Positions 38,448 to 46,261 of a DNA stretch of 64,000 nucleotides are shown piece by piece. Positions within the stretch are counted from its first letter, which is position 1, and each line of letters opens with the position of its first letter. The position numbers and the translations under genes are program-made. Origin of the DNA: Betaproteobacteria bacterium (GTDB taxonomy: Bacteria > Pseudomonadota > Gammaproteobacteria > Burkholderiales > Usitatibacteraceae); NCBI GenBank assembly GCA_016720855.1, contig JADKJU010000001.1, positions 675,501 through 739,500 of the forward strand, read 5' to 3'. The notes below the pieces were generated by a model that saw nothing but the letters and a program-made list of their open reading frames with translations, was not told the origin of the DNA and searched no databases.

Positions 38448-40022
38448 TCACGCGAGCGATGCGCCTCGACGGGGTTTCGCGGCGGCAACGCGCTTGCGCC
38501 GGCGAGGCGCTGGCCGGGGCGGCGTCCCCGGCGTTCGTGCTGCCGTCTTGCGCGTCGACTTGCGTGCAGTGCCGCGCGCAGCCGTGCCCCGGACCCGCTT
38601 GGCGGACTTGCCGCCGCCGCCAACCGCCGCCTCCAACTCCTGAAGGGCCTTTTCCGCGTACACGGCCAGCCGCTGCAGGTGCGGCACCGAGGCATGGCAA
38701 CCGGTGAACCCGAAGTTCATCGTGCCCGCATAGCTCTGGCAGGTGATGTTGAGCGCCTGGCCGTGCGTGACGATGGACGCCGGGTAGATGGCCAGCAGTT
38801 CGGCTCCCCGGAAGTACAACGGCTTGTCGGGGCCGGGCACATTGGAGATGGTGATGTTGAACATCGGCCGGATGCGCCCCCCGGTGCCGGTGAGCATCGT
38901 GAGGACCGTGGGCGCCATCAGCACCATCGTGTACTGGGTCATGGCCTGCCTGGGCAGGCTCTGCACATGTTCCTTGGCATGGCGCACCGAGGCCTTGATG
39001 GCCTCCAGGCGCTCGGCCGGATCGGAGATGTCGGTGCCGAGCCTGGCCACGATGAAGCTGATCGCGTTGCCGGCGCCCTCGTCGTCCTTCAGGCGTACCG
39101 ATACCGGAATTCCGGCCGTGAGCGTCTTCTCGGGCAGCGCATGGCGCTGCCGCAGGAAGCGACGCAGGGCGCCCGAGCACAGCCCCAGCACCACGTCATT
39201 GAGCGTGCAGTCGGCAGCCGCGGCGACGGCACGCAGGCGCTCCATCGGGAATTGCTGCGTGGCAAAGCGGCGCTTCTCGCGCACGCGGCCATTGAGCACG
39301 GAGCGCGGGGAGTCGAAAGGAACGGCCAGGCCGTCCTCGCTCTGCCCCACGCGCCTGAAGATCTTGCCGAAGGCCAGTGCCAGTTGCGGCACGGTGCGCG
39401 CCTGCCCGCGCAGGGCCTCGACGGCCGCCCCGATCGCGTTGGCAAAGCTCGGTGCGGCTTCCGGGCGCGCGCCCTTCGTGGCGCCGTCCGCGGCCGGGGC
39501 GCCCGAGGCCCAGAACGGCGGCATCTTCAGGCTCTTCGCGCGATCCGCGGACATCCCGCGCTGCAGCAGCTTCATGCCGCTCACCCCGTCGATCAGCGAG
39601 TGGTGCATCTTGATGAACAGGGCGAAGCGCCTGCCAGCCAGCCCTTCGATGATCGTGCATTCCCAGGGCGGGCGGGTCAGGTCGATGGGCGTGCTTTGCA
39701 GGCGGCCGACCAGTTCACCCAGTTCGCGTTCGCCGCCGGGCCAGGGGAGCGCGGAATGCCTGACGTGGTATTCCAGGTCGATATCGTCGTCCTCGACCCA
39801 CACCGGCATCGGGTTCATGTTGAATGCGTGCTTCAGTCGCCGGTTCCACGGCGACACGAAGGTCTTGTGATTGCGGAAATCCCGCATCATCCGCTGCAGG
39901 ACATCCTTCGGCGCGTTGTCGGGCAACCGGAACTGAAGCAAGCCGCCGACATGGTTGGGCGCGGCACGCGATTCCGTGATGATCCACGAGGCATCGAGGG
40001 GATTGAGACGGGCTTCGCTCAT
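38448..40022 (-). CDS. Wax ester synthase/diacylglycerol acyltransferase family (WS/DGAT)
   Basis: This 524-residue acyltransferase would join fatty acyl-CoA to long-chain alcohols or diacylglycerol to make storage lipid. The catalytic HHxxxDG motif is intact (MHHSLIDGVSG, about residue 140). NITISNVPGPDKPLYFRGA is also conserved. The last 60 or so residues are a low-complexity Lys/Arg/Ala/Pro tail rather like histone H1, absent from standard family members. It is divergent from a second, related gene at 40187. Confidence 0.9.
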   Translation of the reverse strand: MSEARLNPLDASWIITESRAAPNHVGGLLQFRLPDNAPKDVLQRMMRDFRNHKTFVSPWNRRLKHAFNMNPMPVWVEDDDIDLEYHVRHSALPWPGGERELGELVGRLQSTPIDLTRPPWECTIIEGLAGRRFALFIKMHHSLIDGVSGMKLLQRGMSADRAKSLKMPPFWASGAPAADGATKGARPEAAPSFANAIGAAVEALRGQARTVPQLALAFGKIFRRVGQSEDGLAVPFDSPRSVLNGRVREKRRFATQQFPMERLRAVAAAADCTLNDVVLGLCSGALRRFLRQRHALPEKTLTAGIPVSVRLKDDEGAGNAISFIVARLGTDISDPAERLEAIKASVRHAKEHVQSLPRQAMTQYTMVLMAPTVLTMLTGTGGRIRPMFNITISNVPGPDKPLYFRGAELLAIYPASIVTHGQALNITCQSYAGTMNFGFTGCHASVPHLQRLAVYAEKALQELEAAVGGGGKSAKRVRGTAARGTARKSTRKTAARTPGTPPRPAPRRRKRVAAAKPRRGASLA

Positions 40023-40186
40023 CGTTCATCCTTCATGGCTGCAGGCGGCACGAGGCCGCTTTCGAATCCGGGCGGACCCGGGTGACCCGATCGAAGTCTA
40101 CAGGGCGCGCGACGGTGCCGCCTTGTGCCGGCCGGCAAGCCGCCCTCGCGCTTGGCCGATCCCATCTGTGGCATGATCGGTTCATC

Positions 40187-41767
40187 ATGCGCCGGCTCAG
40201 CGAAAACGACGCGCTCTTCCTCGCCTCCGAGAGCGCCCATGGCAGTTCGAACGTGAGCCTCATCCAGATCTACGACCCATCGACCGCTCCCGAAGGCCGG
40301 ATGCGGTTCAAGGGCATCCTCTCGCTCGTCGAGAGCCGGCTGCACCTCTCCCCGATCTTCCGCCAGAAGCTGCGCCGGGTGCCCTTCGGACTGGACGAGC
40401 CGTACTGGATCGAGGACGAGAACTTCGACCTCGAGTACCACGTGCGCAACATCGCCCTGCCGAAGCCGGGCGACTGGCGCCAGTTCTGCATCCAGGCCTC
40501 GCGCATCCATGCGCGCCCGCTCGATCCGAACCGCCCGCTCTGGGAGCTCTACGTCATCGAGGGCCTCGACAGCCTGCTCGACCTGCCGAAGGACAGCTTC
40601 GCGCTGCTCACCAAACTGCACCATGCGGCGATCGACGTCGAGCGGGGCACCGAGATCATCACGCTGCTGCACGACACGACGCCGCATCCGCCGAAACCCG
40701 AGCCGCCCGAACCGTGGTTCCCCGAGTCGCCCCCGGGCGGTCTCGAACTCGTGTGCCGAAGCGTCCTGCACTCGGCCGCCTCCCCCTTGCGGCTCGCCCG
40801 GCCCCTCTGGAGCGCCGTCACGCGCGTGGGCGATGCGGCGCGTTCCTTCGCCACCGACCTGCTGCAGCGCCAGGAGCCGATCACGTCGACGCGGTTCAAC
40901 ACGGTCGTGTCGCCCTACCGGGTATTCGAGACGAGGCGCTTCCAGCTCGACGATTTCCGGGAGATCTGCCGGCTGCTGCCACGCGCGAAAGTGAACGACG
41001 CGGTGCTCGCGGTCTGCGCCGGCGGCTTGCGAAGGTACCTGGAAGCCAACGAGGAACTGCCGAAAGCGGACCTCTCGGCGCTTACGCCGATCTACGTGCG
41101 CAACCCCGCCGCAGGGCCCGGCGCCAGGCCGGTCGTGGAGTGGGTGCCCATCATGCTCGGCGTGGACATTGCGGATCCGGTCAAGCGCCTCGCCTTCATC
41201 AAGGCGCAGACAGCCTCGTCGGAAACCATTTCCCGTGCGATCGGGGCCCGCGAACTCACGGACATCGGCACGTACGCTCCGGCCGCCACGCTCGCGCTGA
41301 CCGGCAAGCTGCTGGGGAGTGCGCTCCTAGGCGCGGGTCGAAGCGCCCCGCTGGCAAACTGCGCCATCGCCAACGTGCCGGGGCCTTCCGTGCCGCTCTA
41401 CCTCAACGGCGCGCGCATGACGTACTTCTCCGCGATCATGCCGATCAACGATGGCCTCGGCCTCGTCTTCGCGGTGACGAGCTACGACGGAAAGATCATC
41501 GTGTCGCCCACGTCCTGCCGCGAGCAGATGCCCGACCCGGAGGCTTTCGCGCAGTGCGTGCGCGACTGTTTCCAGGAATACCTGGGGCTGGCGCGCGCGC
41601 GCCAGGCGTCCGCGAAGACGCCGGCGCAGCGTCGCCCTCCGGAGGCGCGAACCGGTAGGTCAGCAAGCGGTAAAGTCGCCCGATCACGCCCGTCGGCGCG
41701 AAAGGCCGCCACTGTCCTTCGGGCGGCGCGAGGCGGTCCGCGAGGATCCAGAGCACGATCGGGTTGA
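40187..41767 (+). CDS. WS/DGAT-family acyltransferase with altered active-site motif
   Basis: This 526-residue relative of the preceding gene begins MRRLSENDALFLASES and has CAIANVPGPSVPLYLNGA. The catalytic motif reads HHAAIDVERG, so the Gly of HHxxxDG is Val, while both His and the Asp are kept. After about residue 470 the frame continues as a basic low-complexity tail that is the complement of the convergent hydrolase gene, so the natural end may be earlier. The 164-bp gap to the sister gene must contain both promoters. Confidence 0.87.
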   Translation: MRRLSENDALFLASESAHGSSNVSLIQIYDPSTAPEGRMRFKGILSLVESRLHLSPIFRQKLRRVPFGLDEPYWIEDENFDLEYHVRNIALPKPGDWRQFCIQASRIHARPLDPNRPLWELYVIEGLDSLLDLPKDSFALLTKLHHAAIDVERGTEIITLLHDTTPHPPKPEPPEPWFPESPPGGLELVCRSVLHSAASPLRLARPLWSAVTRVGDAARSFATDLLQRQEPITSTRFNTVVSPYRVFETRRFQLDDFREICRLLPRAKVNDAVLAVCAGGLRRYLEANEELPKADLSALTPIYVRNPAAGPGARPVVEWVPIMLGVDIADPVKRLAFIKAQTASSETISRAIGARELTDIGTYAPAATLALTGKLLGSALLGAGRSAPLANCAIANVPGPSVPLYLNGARMTYFSAIMPINDGLGLVFAVTSYDGKIIVSPTSCREQMPDPEAFAQCVRDCFQEYLGLARARQASAKTPAQRRPPEARTGRSASGKVARSRPSARKAATVLRAARGGPRGSRARSG

Positions 41768-42449
41768 ACCCCAGCCCGAGGTGGCTGCCCGGCACGCGGA
41801 TGTTTTCGTGCAAGGCCCGATTGCCGTCGATCGTCGCTTCCTGCGGCGGCACGACGCCATCCGTCAGGGAATAGATGCAGGAGATCGGCACCGGCAGCGC
41901 CTTGGGCAGGCGCAAATTCTTGGCCCGCAGGTGCGAGACGTGCGCCGCGGTCCCCATCGGGTGCGAGATCAGGCGGTAGAGCGCCTTCACGAGCGACGGC
42001 GACTGGCTTCCCGCGGGATCGAAGGTCACGGGACTGCCCAGGGTGACCACCGATCGCACGCACTCCGGCGCCTCGTGCGCGCCGTACATGGCGAACATGC
42101 CGCCCAGGCTCCATCCCACGAGGCTCACCCGCCGGCCGCTCTTGTGGTGCATGTAGCGGATCTTCTGCTCGAGGGCGCTGGCATGCCGGTTGCTGAAGCC
42201 CACGTTGCGCCCGAAGCCCCAGGTCTGGACCTCGTAGCCGCGGTACTCCAGGAAGAGCCTGAGCGCGACCAGCGTCACCTCGTCCGCCATGAATCCCGGC
42301 AGCAGCAGCACCGGGTGGCCATCGCCTCGCGGCGCACGTGCGAGGAAGGGCAGGTTCCAGGGTAGCGCCGCCATCTCCAGCAAGGCTCGCGGCTCGATGA
42401 GCTGGTGGAACAGCCGGGGCTTGCCGACGTGGGTATGTCTCTTGGTCAT
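41496..42449 (-). CDS. Alpha/beta hydrolase (lipase/PHA-depolymerase-like)
   Basis: The nucleophile elbow is LVGWSLGGMFAMYGAHE, the oxyanion region VLLLPGFMADEVTL, and the catalytic His is probably in PGSHLGLGFNP. The product is 317 residues from this ATG, which has TGAGGA just upstream; a GTG at 42494 is also possible. The conserved fold ends at about LLTYRFAPPEG. The remaining 50 residues are complementary to the WS/DGAT gene and probably not functional. The neighbourhood suggests storage-lipid or polyester turnover. Confidence 0.82.
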   Translation of the reverse strand: MTKRHTHVGKPRLFHQLIEPRALLEMAALPWNLPFLARAPRGDGHPVLLLPGFMADEVTLVALRLFLEYRGYEVQTWGFGRNVGFSNRHASALEQKIRYMHHKSGRRVSLVGWSLGGMFAMYGAHEAPECVRSVVTLGSPVTFDPAGSQSPSLVKALYRLISHPMGTAAHVSHLRAKNLRLPKALPVPISCIYSLTDGVVPPQEATIDGNRALHENIRVPGSHLGLGFNPIVLWILADRLAPPEGQWRPFAPTGVIGRLYRLLTYRFAPPEGDAAPASSRTPGARAPAPGIPGNSRARTARKPPGRASARGRTWATR

Positions 42450-42654
42450 GTTCCTCAAGGCCTGGGCGGCGACCTCCTCGGGAGGGCCTTGCACACTCTA
42501 GCGCATCGGCGATCCCCCCGCCTTGCCACCCGCCCCGCGCAGACCTACCTGGGCAAGCCCCACTCTCTTACGGAAATTGGACGTCGATGACATTCCATTC
42601 GAGGTTCAGTCCACGCCCGGCAATTTGGTGAACCTCCGACCCAGCACCAGAGTT

Positions 42655-42717
42655 TCAATCCACGCCGGGCTCGCGAGCCGGGCGATGCTTGAGCTTGAAC
42701 AGATGAGCAAATTGCAT
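42655..42717 (-). CDS. Very short ORF ending inside a repeat
   Basis: A 20-codon ORF starts with ATG preceded by GAGGACTAGGGG, a good ribosome binding site, and ends at a TGA made by the CRISPR repeat itself (the complement of TTTCAATC). It follows the ORF at 42733-42894 by 15 bases. It looks like the start of a second gene whose remainder was replaced by a repeat. Whether it is translated is unknown. Confidence 0.3.
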   Translation of the reverse strand: MQFAHLFKLKHRPAREPGVD

Positions 42718-42732
42718 CCCCTAGTCCTCGCT

Positions 42733-42894
42733 TTAAGAGCCAGCCGAATCCTCCAATGGCTTTTCGGACTCCCGTTGCTCCTTGGGAAATCCGATCACGA
42801 AGCCACTGCCATGTCCCTTGGGCGCTGGGATTTCTTTCACCCACTCGTCCGATGCTTCGTTGATATTCGTTTCTTGCGTTTTCTCGCCGCTCAT
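42733..42894 (-). CDS. Small ORF inserted between degenerate CRISPR repeats
   Basis: This 53-residue ORF starts MSGEKTQETNINEASDEW and ends EDSAGS. The start is preceded by GAGGAAGGG at seven bases, one of the strongest ribosome binding sites in the window. The composition is acidic and polar with no membrane segment; I do not recognise it. It sits in the 283-bp gap between two decayed repeats, so it was either captured into the array or left when an element deleted several repeats. Confidence 0.5.
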   Translation of the reverse strand: MSGEKTQETNINEASDEWVKEIPAPKGHGSGFVIGFPKEQRESEKPLEDSAGS

Positions 42895-43020
42895 TGTCCG
42901 ACCCTTCCTCGATGTGATTGCCGATGAACTCGGCTGTGCCCTTGTAGAGGGCTACTATCGATCGATATTTCGTTTCGATCCACGCCCGGCTCCCAAGCCG
43001 GGCGATGCGCGAATGCCGCG

Positions 43021-43034
43021 TTACAATATTGTAA
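43021..43034. promoter_or_regulatory. AT-rich palindrome within the decayed array
   Basis: TTACAATATTGTAA is a perfect 14-base palindrome, conspicuous in this GC-rich setting, and lies between the degenerate repeat at 42972 and the half-repeat at 43043. It could be an operator or a chance feature of an acquired spacer. Nothing else supports a regulatory role. Confidence 0.35.
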
Positions 43035-43090
43035 GACATGACGTTTCAGTCCACGCCCGGCTCATCCAAATCTTGCGGCCTGGTCCAGTT

Positions 43091-44348
43091 GTTTCAATCC
43101 ACGCCCGGCTCGCGAGCCGGGCGATGCCCAACGGAAGGGCCGGGATCATCGTCGGGTTCGAGTTTCAATCCACGCCCGGCTCGCGAGCCGGGCGATGCGC
43201 GTCGGACTGGCGCGCGGCGACTGCTGTGGAGCCGTTTCAATCCACGCCCGGCTCGCGAGCCGGGCGATGCCTCCCCGACCTGTTTATGTCCATTCCAGAG
43301 TCGGAGTTTCAATCCACGCCCGGCTCGCGAGCCGGGCGATGCCAATGGTTGGGGGCGCTACCGGGCCGGAGGTATTGTTTCAATCCACGCCCGGCTCGCG
43401 AGCCGGGCGATGCCGGTCAGCTCTTGGGTGGCCTCGTCTACAAAACAGTTTCAATCCACGCCCGGCTCGCGAGCCGGGCGATGCCGGCAAGCGTGTGGAT
43501 CAGGCACATGAGTAGGTCGTTTCAATCCACGCCCGGCTCGCGAGCCGGGCGATGCCTCGGCAATGGCTGCGGCGAGCAGGAGGCGCATGGTGTTTCAATC
43601 CACGCCCGGCTCGCGAGCCGGGCGATGCCGTCGGCCAGCTCGTTCAAGCCACGGTCCTGCCAGTTTCAATCCACGCCCGGCTCGCGAGCCGGGCGATGCG
43701 ATCCGGTCCCAGTCAGGAGAACCAGCTTGTCGTTGTTTCAATCCACGCCCGGCTCGCGAGCCGGGCGATGCGTGCTGCGGGGTGATCGCGGCCATCGGCA
43801 CCTCGTCGTTTCAATCCACGCCCGGCTCGCGAGCCGGGCGATGCAACGCGGGCGGAAAGGTGGCGAAGTGGGCTTCCTTGTTTCAATCCACGCCCGGCTC
43901 GCGAGCCGGGCGATGCCCAATGGCGCTACACCGGAGTGATTGCGGACAAGGGTTTCAATCCACGCCCGGCTCGCGAGCCGGGCGATGCCTTGAGCGCGCC
44001 GGCCGTGAGGCTCCAGGCGCTCGTGTTTCAATCCACGCCCGGCTCGCGAGCCGGGCGATGCGGGCATGGCGCGCCGTTAACCGCGTCGTTTTTTGGGTTT
44101 CAATCCACGCCCGGCTCGCGAGCCGGGCGATGCCACGTCCGGCCTCGTCGGCAATCCCTCCGCCCATGGTTTCAATCCACGCCCGGCTCGCGAGCCGGGC
44201 GATGCCAGCCGAAGAAGAAGGCAACCGCATGAACGCCCGAGTTTCAATCCACGCCCGGCTCGCGAGCCGGGCGATGCGCTTTCTCCCGCCCGCCTTGCCA
44301 TTGACTATCATGTTTCAATCCACGCCCGGCTCGCGAGCCGGGCGATGC
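43091..44348 (-). CRISPR. Type I-C CRISPR array, 18 repeats and 17 spacers
   Basis: Eighteen identical 37-base repeats are spaced by 34-36-base spacers. On the plus strand each repeat begins GTTTCAATCCACG and ends GGGCGATGC; on the minus strand it ends GTGGATTGAAAC, the usual type I-C 3' end. The centre is a perfect 22-base palindrome (CGCCCGGCTCG and its complement), giving a strong hairpin. Cas genes lie at the 44527 side on the minus strand, so the newest spacers should be next to 44348. All spacers look different from each other; none was matched to a target. Confidence 0.97.
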
Positions 44349-44526
44349 TCCACGCTCATAACCTGTTGTATTGAGCGCGTAATCGTTCGATCTTGCGCGA
44401 ACTCGTTCCGCGCAATAATAGGCGATTGGCCTCGTGAACACGACCATGACATCAATCCGTTCCAAATCAACCCACTGCGACGCGCGCGAACCCTCCCACT
44501 GCGAGCCGTACCACCGGGTTCGCGCG
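44349..44526 (-). promoter_or_regulatory. CRISPR leader
   Basis: This 178-bp segment separates cas2 from the first repeat, on the side expected for the leader in type I-C loci. It has short A/T-rich runs (CAATAATAGG) and no gene. Promoter elements for the pre-crRNA are expected here but I could not pick a clear -35/-10 pair. Confidence 0.6.
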
Positions 44527-44817
44527 TCACAGAAGTAGTGGCCCATCGAAATCGACGGAGCGAAACGCACCGTACTGCTTGACTCGAACGTCAGCCGGTT
44601 CCGTGATTCGATAGAAGCGCAAATTGTCCTCTTCCTCATCGATCTCGGCGAGTAGCGATCGCTCCAACGCCTCGAACTGCATTTCGTCGACGCGACACTC
44701 GAACACGGATTTCTGTACACGCTGGCCGGTGCTCTCACACGCCTTGGCAACACGACGCAGACGGCGGCGCCCGGCTTTGGTATCGGTGCATACGTCATAC
44801 GCCACAACGATAAGCAT
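44527..44817 (-). CDS. cas2: CRISPR-associated endonuclease Cas2
   Basis: Cas2 is the structural dimer at the core of the Cas1-Cas2 spacer integrase. The 96-residue product begins MLIVVAYDVCTDTKAGRRRLRRVAKAC and contains VQKSVFECRVDE, the ferredoxin-like fold of type I-C Cas2. The ATG at 44817 is preferred to one nine codons upstream because it starts at the first beta strand. It lies 45 bases after cas1 and next to the leader. Confidence 0.95.
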   Translation of the reverse strand: MLIVVAYDVCTDTKAGRRRLRRVAKACESTGQRVQKSVFECRVDEMQFEALERSLLAEIDEEEDNLRFYRITEPADVRVKQYGAFRSVDFDGPLLL

Positions 44818-44862
44818 GTCTTCTCTCCGCGCACCGCCATACACGAGATGGTGGGGCAGGCA

Positions 44863-45900
44863 CTACTTGGCGACGTACGGGAGATAAACGTCCATCTCGC
44901 ATCGAATTGTACGTGCCAAGAAGCGCGCCTGCGTGACGGGCAGCAAGCCAATGGGCATTTTGGCGCCGACCAGCGCATGCGTAACCTCCTCCTGCTTGCG
45001 CTCTTGCCATGCAGTGACAACGCTTCGTCGACCATGATCGCTGAGTGCGACCGCCCCGCCCTCTCGGATGTCGAATTCATCCTCCGTAACCTGTCCCCGG
45101 TTGATGAGGGTGAGCGCCAGGCGGTCGCACAGAATGGAGCGAAATTCCTCCTGCAGGTCCAGCGCGAGTGCGGCACGGCCGGGACGCACAGCATGCAGAA
45201 AGCCAAGCTGTGGGTCGAGGCCGACAACTTCCAAAGCGGAACGGCAGTCGTTCATGAGCATGGCATAGAGGAAGGACAGCAAGGCGTTGAAGCGATCGAG
45301 CGGCGGACGGCGAGTGCGCCCATTGAGGGCGAAGTGCTCGCGCATCGGCGCCTTGACAATGAGATTGAGCGCCTCAAAGTACCCACGTGCGGCCTCACCC
45401 TCCACGCCGCGCAATACATCGAGTGCGGTGGCCGCGGGGACCGCGCGAAGAGAGGCTGCAAGATTGTCCGCTACGCGGCCGAGAATCGCTGCTTCGTCCA
45501 GGTTGGCTGCCTCTCGCGCACCGCGCAGCACCACGGAACGGCTGTTGTTCAACTTGCCGGCCACGCAGGCGCGGGCAATTTCCAGCGCAGCCGTCTCGTC
45601 CGCCGCCAGTCGATACTGCGCTTGTCGCAAGAGGATATTGCCGGAGACCGGGCCTTCCAGGCGGGCCTTGAAACGTCCATGTCCATCGAGCAAGACAAGG
45701 CTCTTCCCCTCATCCGCCAACCGGTGCATAAGAGCAGGCGAGACCAGGACGTTCCCGAATGTGACCAGGCTTCCAATGTGGTGAAGTGGAACCTGCAGGC
45801 GTTTAACGTGGTCCACATCGATTCGCACCGTGGCGTTCTCGAGATGCGCATAGGCGTTGGGCGTCATAACGTAGAGCGTGTTCTGGAAGGTGTGCATCAT
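44863..45900 (-). CDS. cas1: CRISPR-associated endonuclease Cas1
   Basis: Cas1 inserts new spacers at the leader end of the array. The 345-residue product is of the type I-C kind, with NTLYVMTPNAYAHLENATV at the start, EGEAARGYFEALN supplying the first catalytic Glu, and HAVRPGRAALALDLQEEFR with the His and Asp metal ligands. The frame is intact. Its ATG overlaps the end of the cas4 remnant. Confidence 0.97.
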   Translation of the reverse strand: MMHTFQNTLYVMTPNAYAHLENATVRIDVDHVKRLQVPLHHIGSLVTFGNVLVSPALMHRLADEGKSLVLLDGHGRFKARLEGPVSGNILLRQAQYRLAADETAALEIARACVAGKLNNSRSVVLRGAREAANLDEAAILGRVADNLAASLRAVPAATALDVLRGVEGEAARGYFEALNLIVKAPMREHFALNGRTRRPPLDRFNALLSFLYAMLMNDCRSALEVVGLDPQLGFLHAVRPGRAALALDLQEEFRSILCDRLALTLINRGQVTEDEFDIREGGAVALSDHGRRSVVTAWQERKQEEVTHALVGAKMPIGLLPVTQARFLARTIRCEMDVYLPYVAK

Positions 45901-46257
45901 TCATCCGGTGCGAACAGGCTCGCCCGTTGCTGCTGCTGCCGGGCGCGCCCCGACAGGGCTTCGGGCTGGCAGACTTCTCTCAATGAGCATTCGCTGCAAC
46001 GGTCATCATTTGAAGGCGGCGGCAGGACCCCGGAAGAGAGCATTGCGCGGATGGCAGTTGCGGTCTTGATAACCAACTCGCGCAAGTCAGGCGTTATGGA
46101 AACCTCCCGGCGTCGCCGACTGCTGGCGTGGTAAATGGCGCCATTGGGCACGTGGCGCCCCAGCATGTCTTCAAGGCACATGGCTTGCGCGGCAAGTTGA
46201 ATGTCGTCGTGGACGTTTTGTCGCTTTCGGCCATGCTTGAACTCGACAGGGAAGACG
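45897..46257 (-). pseudogene. cas4: cas4, 3' part (C-terminal half)
   Basis: This part encodes VFPVEFKHGRKRQNVHDD, with the ExK nuclease motif, QLAAQAMCLEDMLG, and a C-terminal cysteine cluster CSECSLREVC for the Fe-S cluster. It is separated from the 5' part by the IS3-family element. Its frame stays open for 35 bases into the element, where two ATG codons (46292 and 46271) could restart translation. Joined to the other part it gives a complete 206-residue Cas4. Confidence 0.92.
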
Positions 46258-46261
46258 GTAC
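46258..46261. repeat. GTAC target duplication, copy next to IS left end
   Basis: GTAC here is repeated at 47439-47442 on the far side of the IS3-family element. Deleting the element with one copy restores the cas4 reading frame without any missing base. Confidence 0.9.

Larger units (their letters stand above)
42603..43063 (-). CRISPR. Decayed leader-distal end of the array
   Basis: Repeat-derived pieces lie outside the perfect array: a partial copy at 42603-42621, a nearly intact repeat at 42652-42688 with one change, a degenerate repeat at 42972-43008 (CCCAAG for CGCGAG), and a half-repeat at 43043-43063. Both partial copies share a CAGTCC variant for CAATCC. The 283-bp gap between the two fuller copies is far too long for a spacer and holds a small ORF. 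This is the old, trailer end of the array on the minus strand. Confidence 0.85.

Noticed and set aside
42782..44582. Long open frames with repeating FQSTPGSRAGRC or SIHARLASRAM peptides on both strands
   Set aside because: They are translations of the CRISPR repeats; repeat plus spacer is close to 72 bases, so frames stay open by chance.
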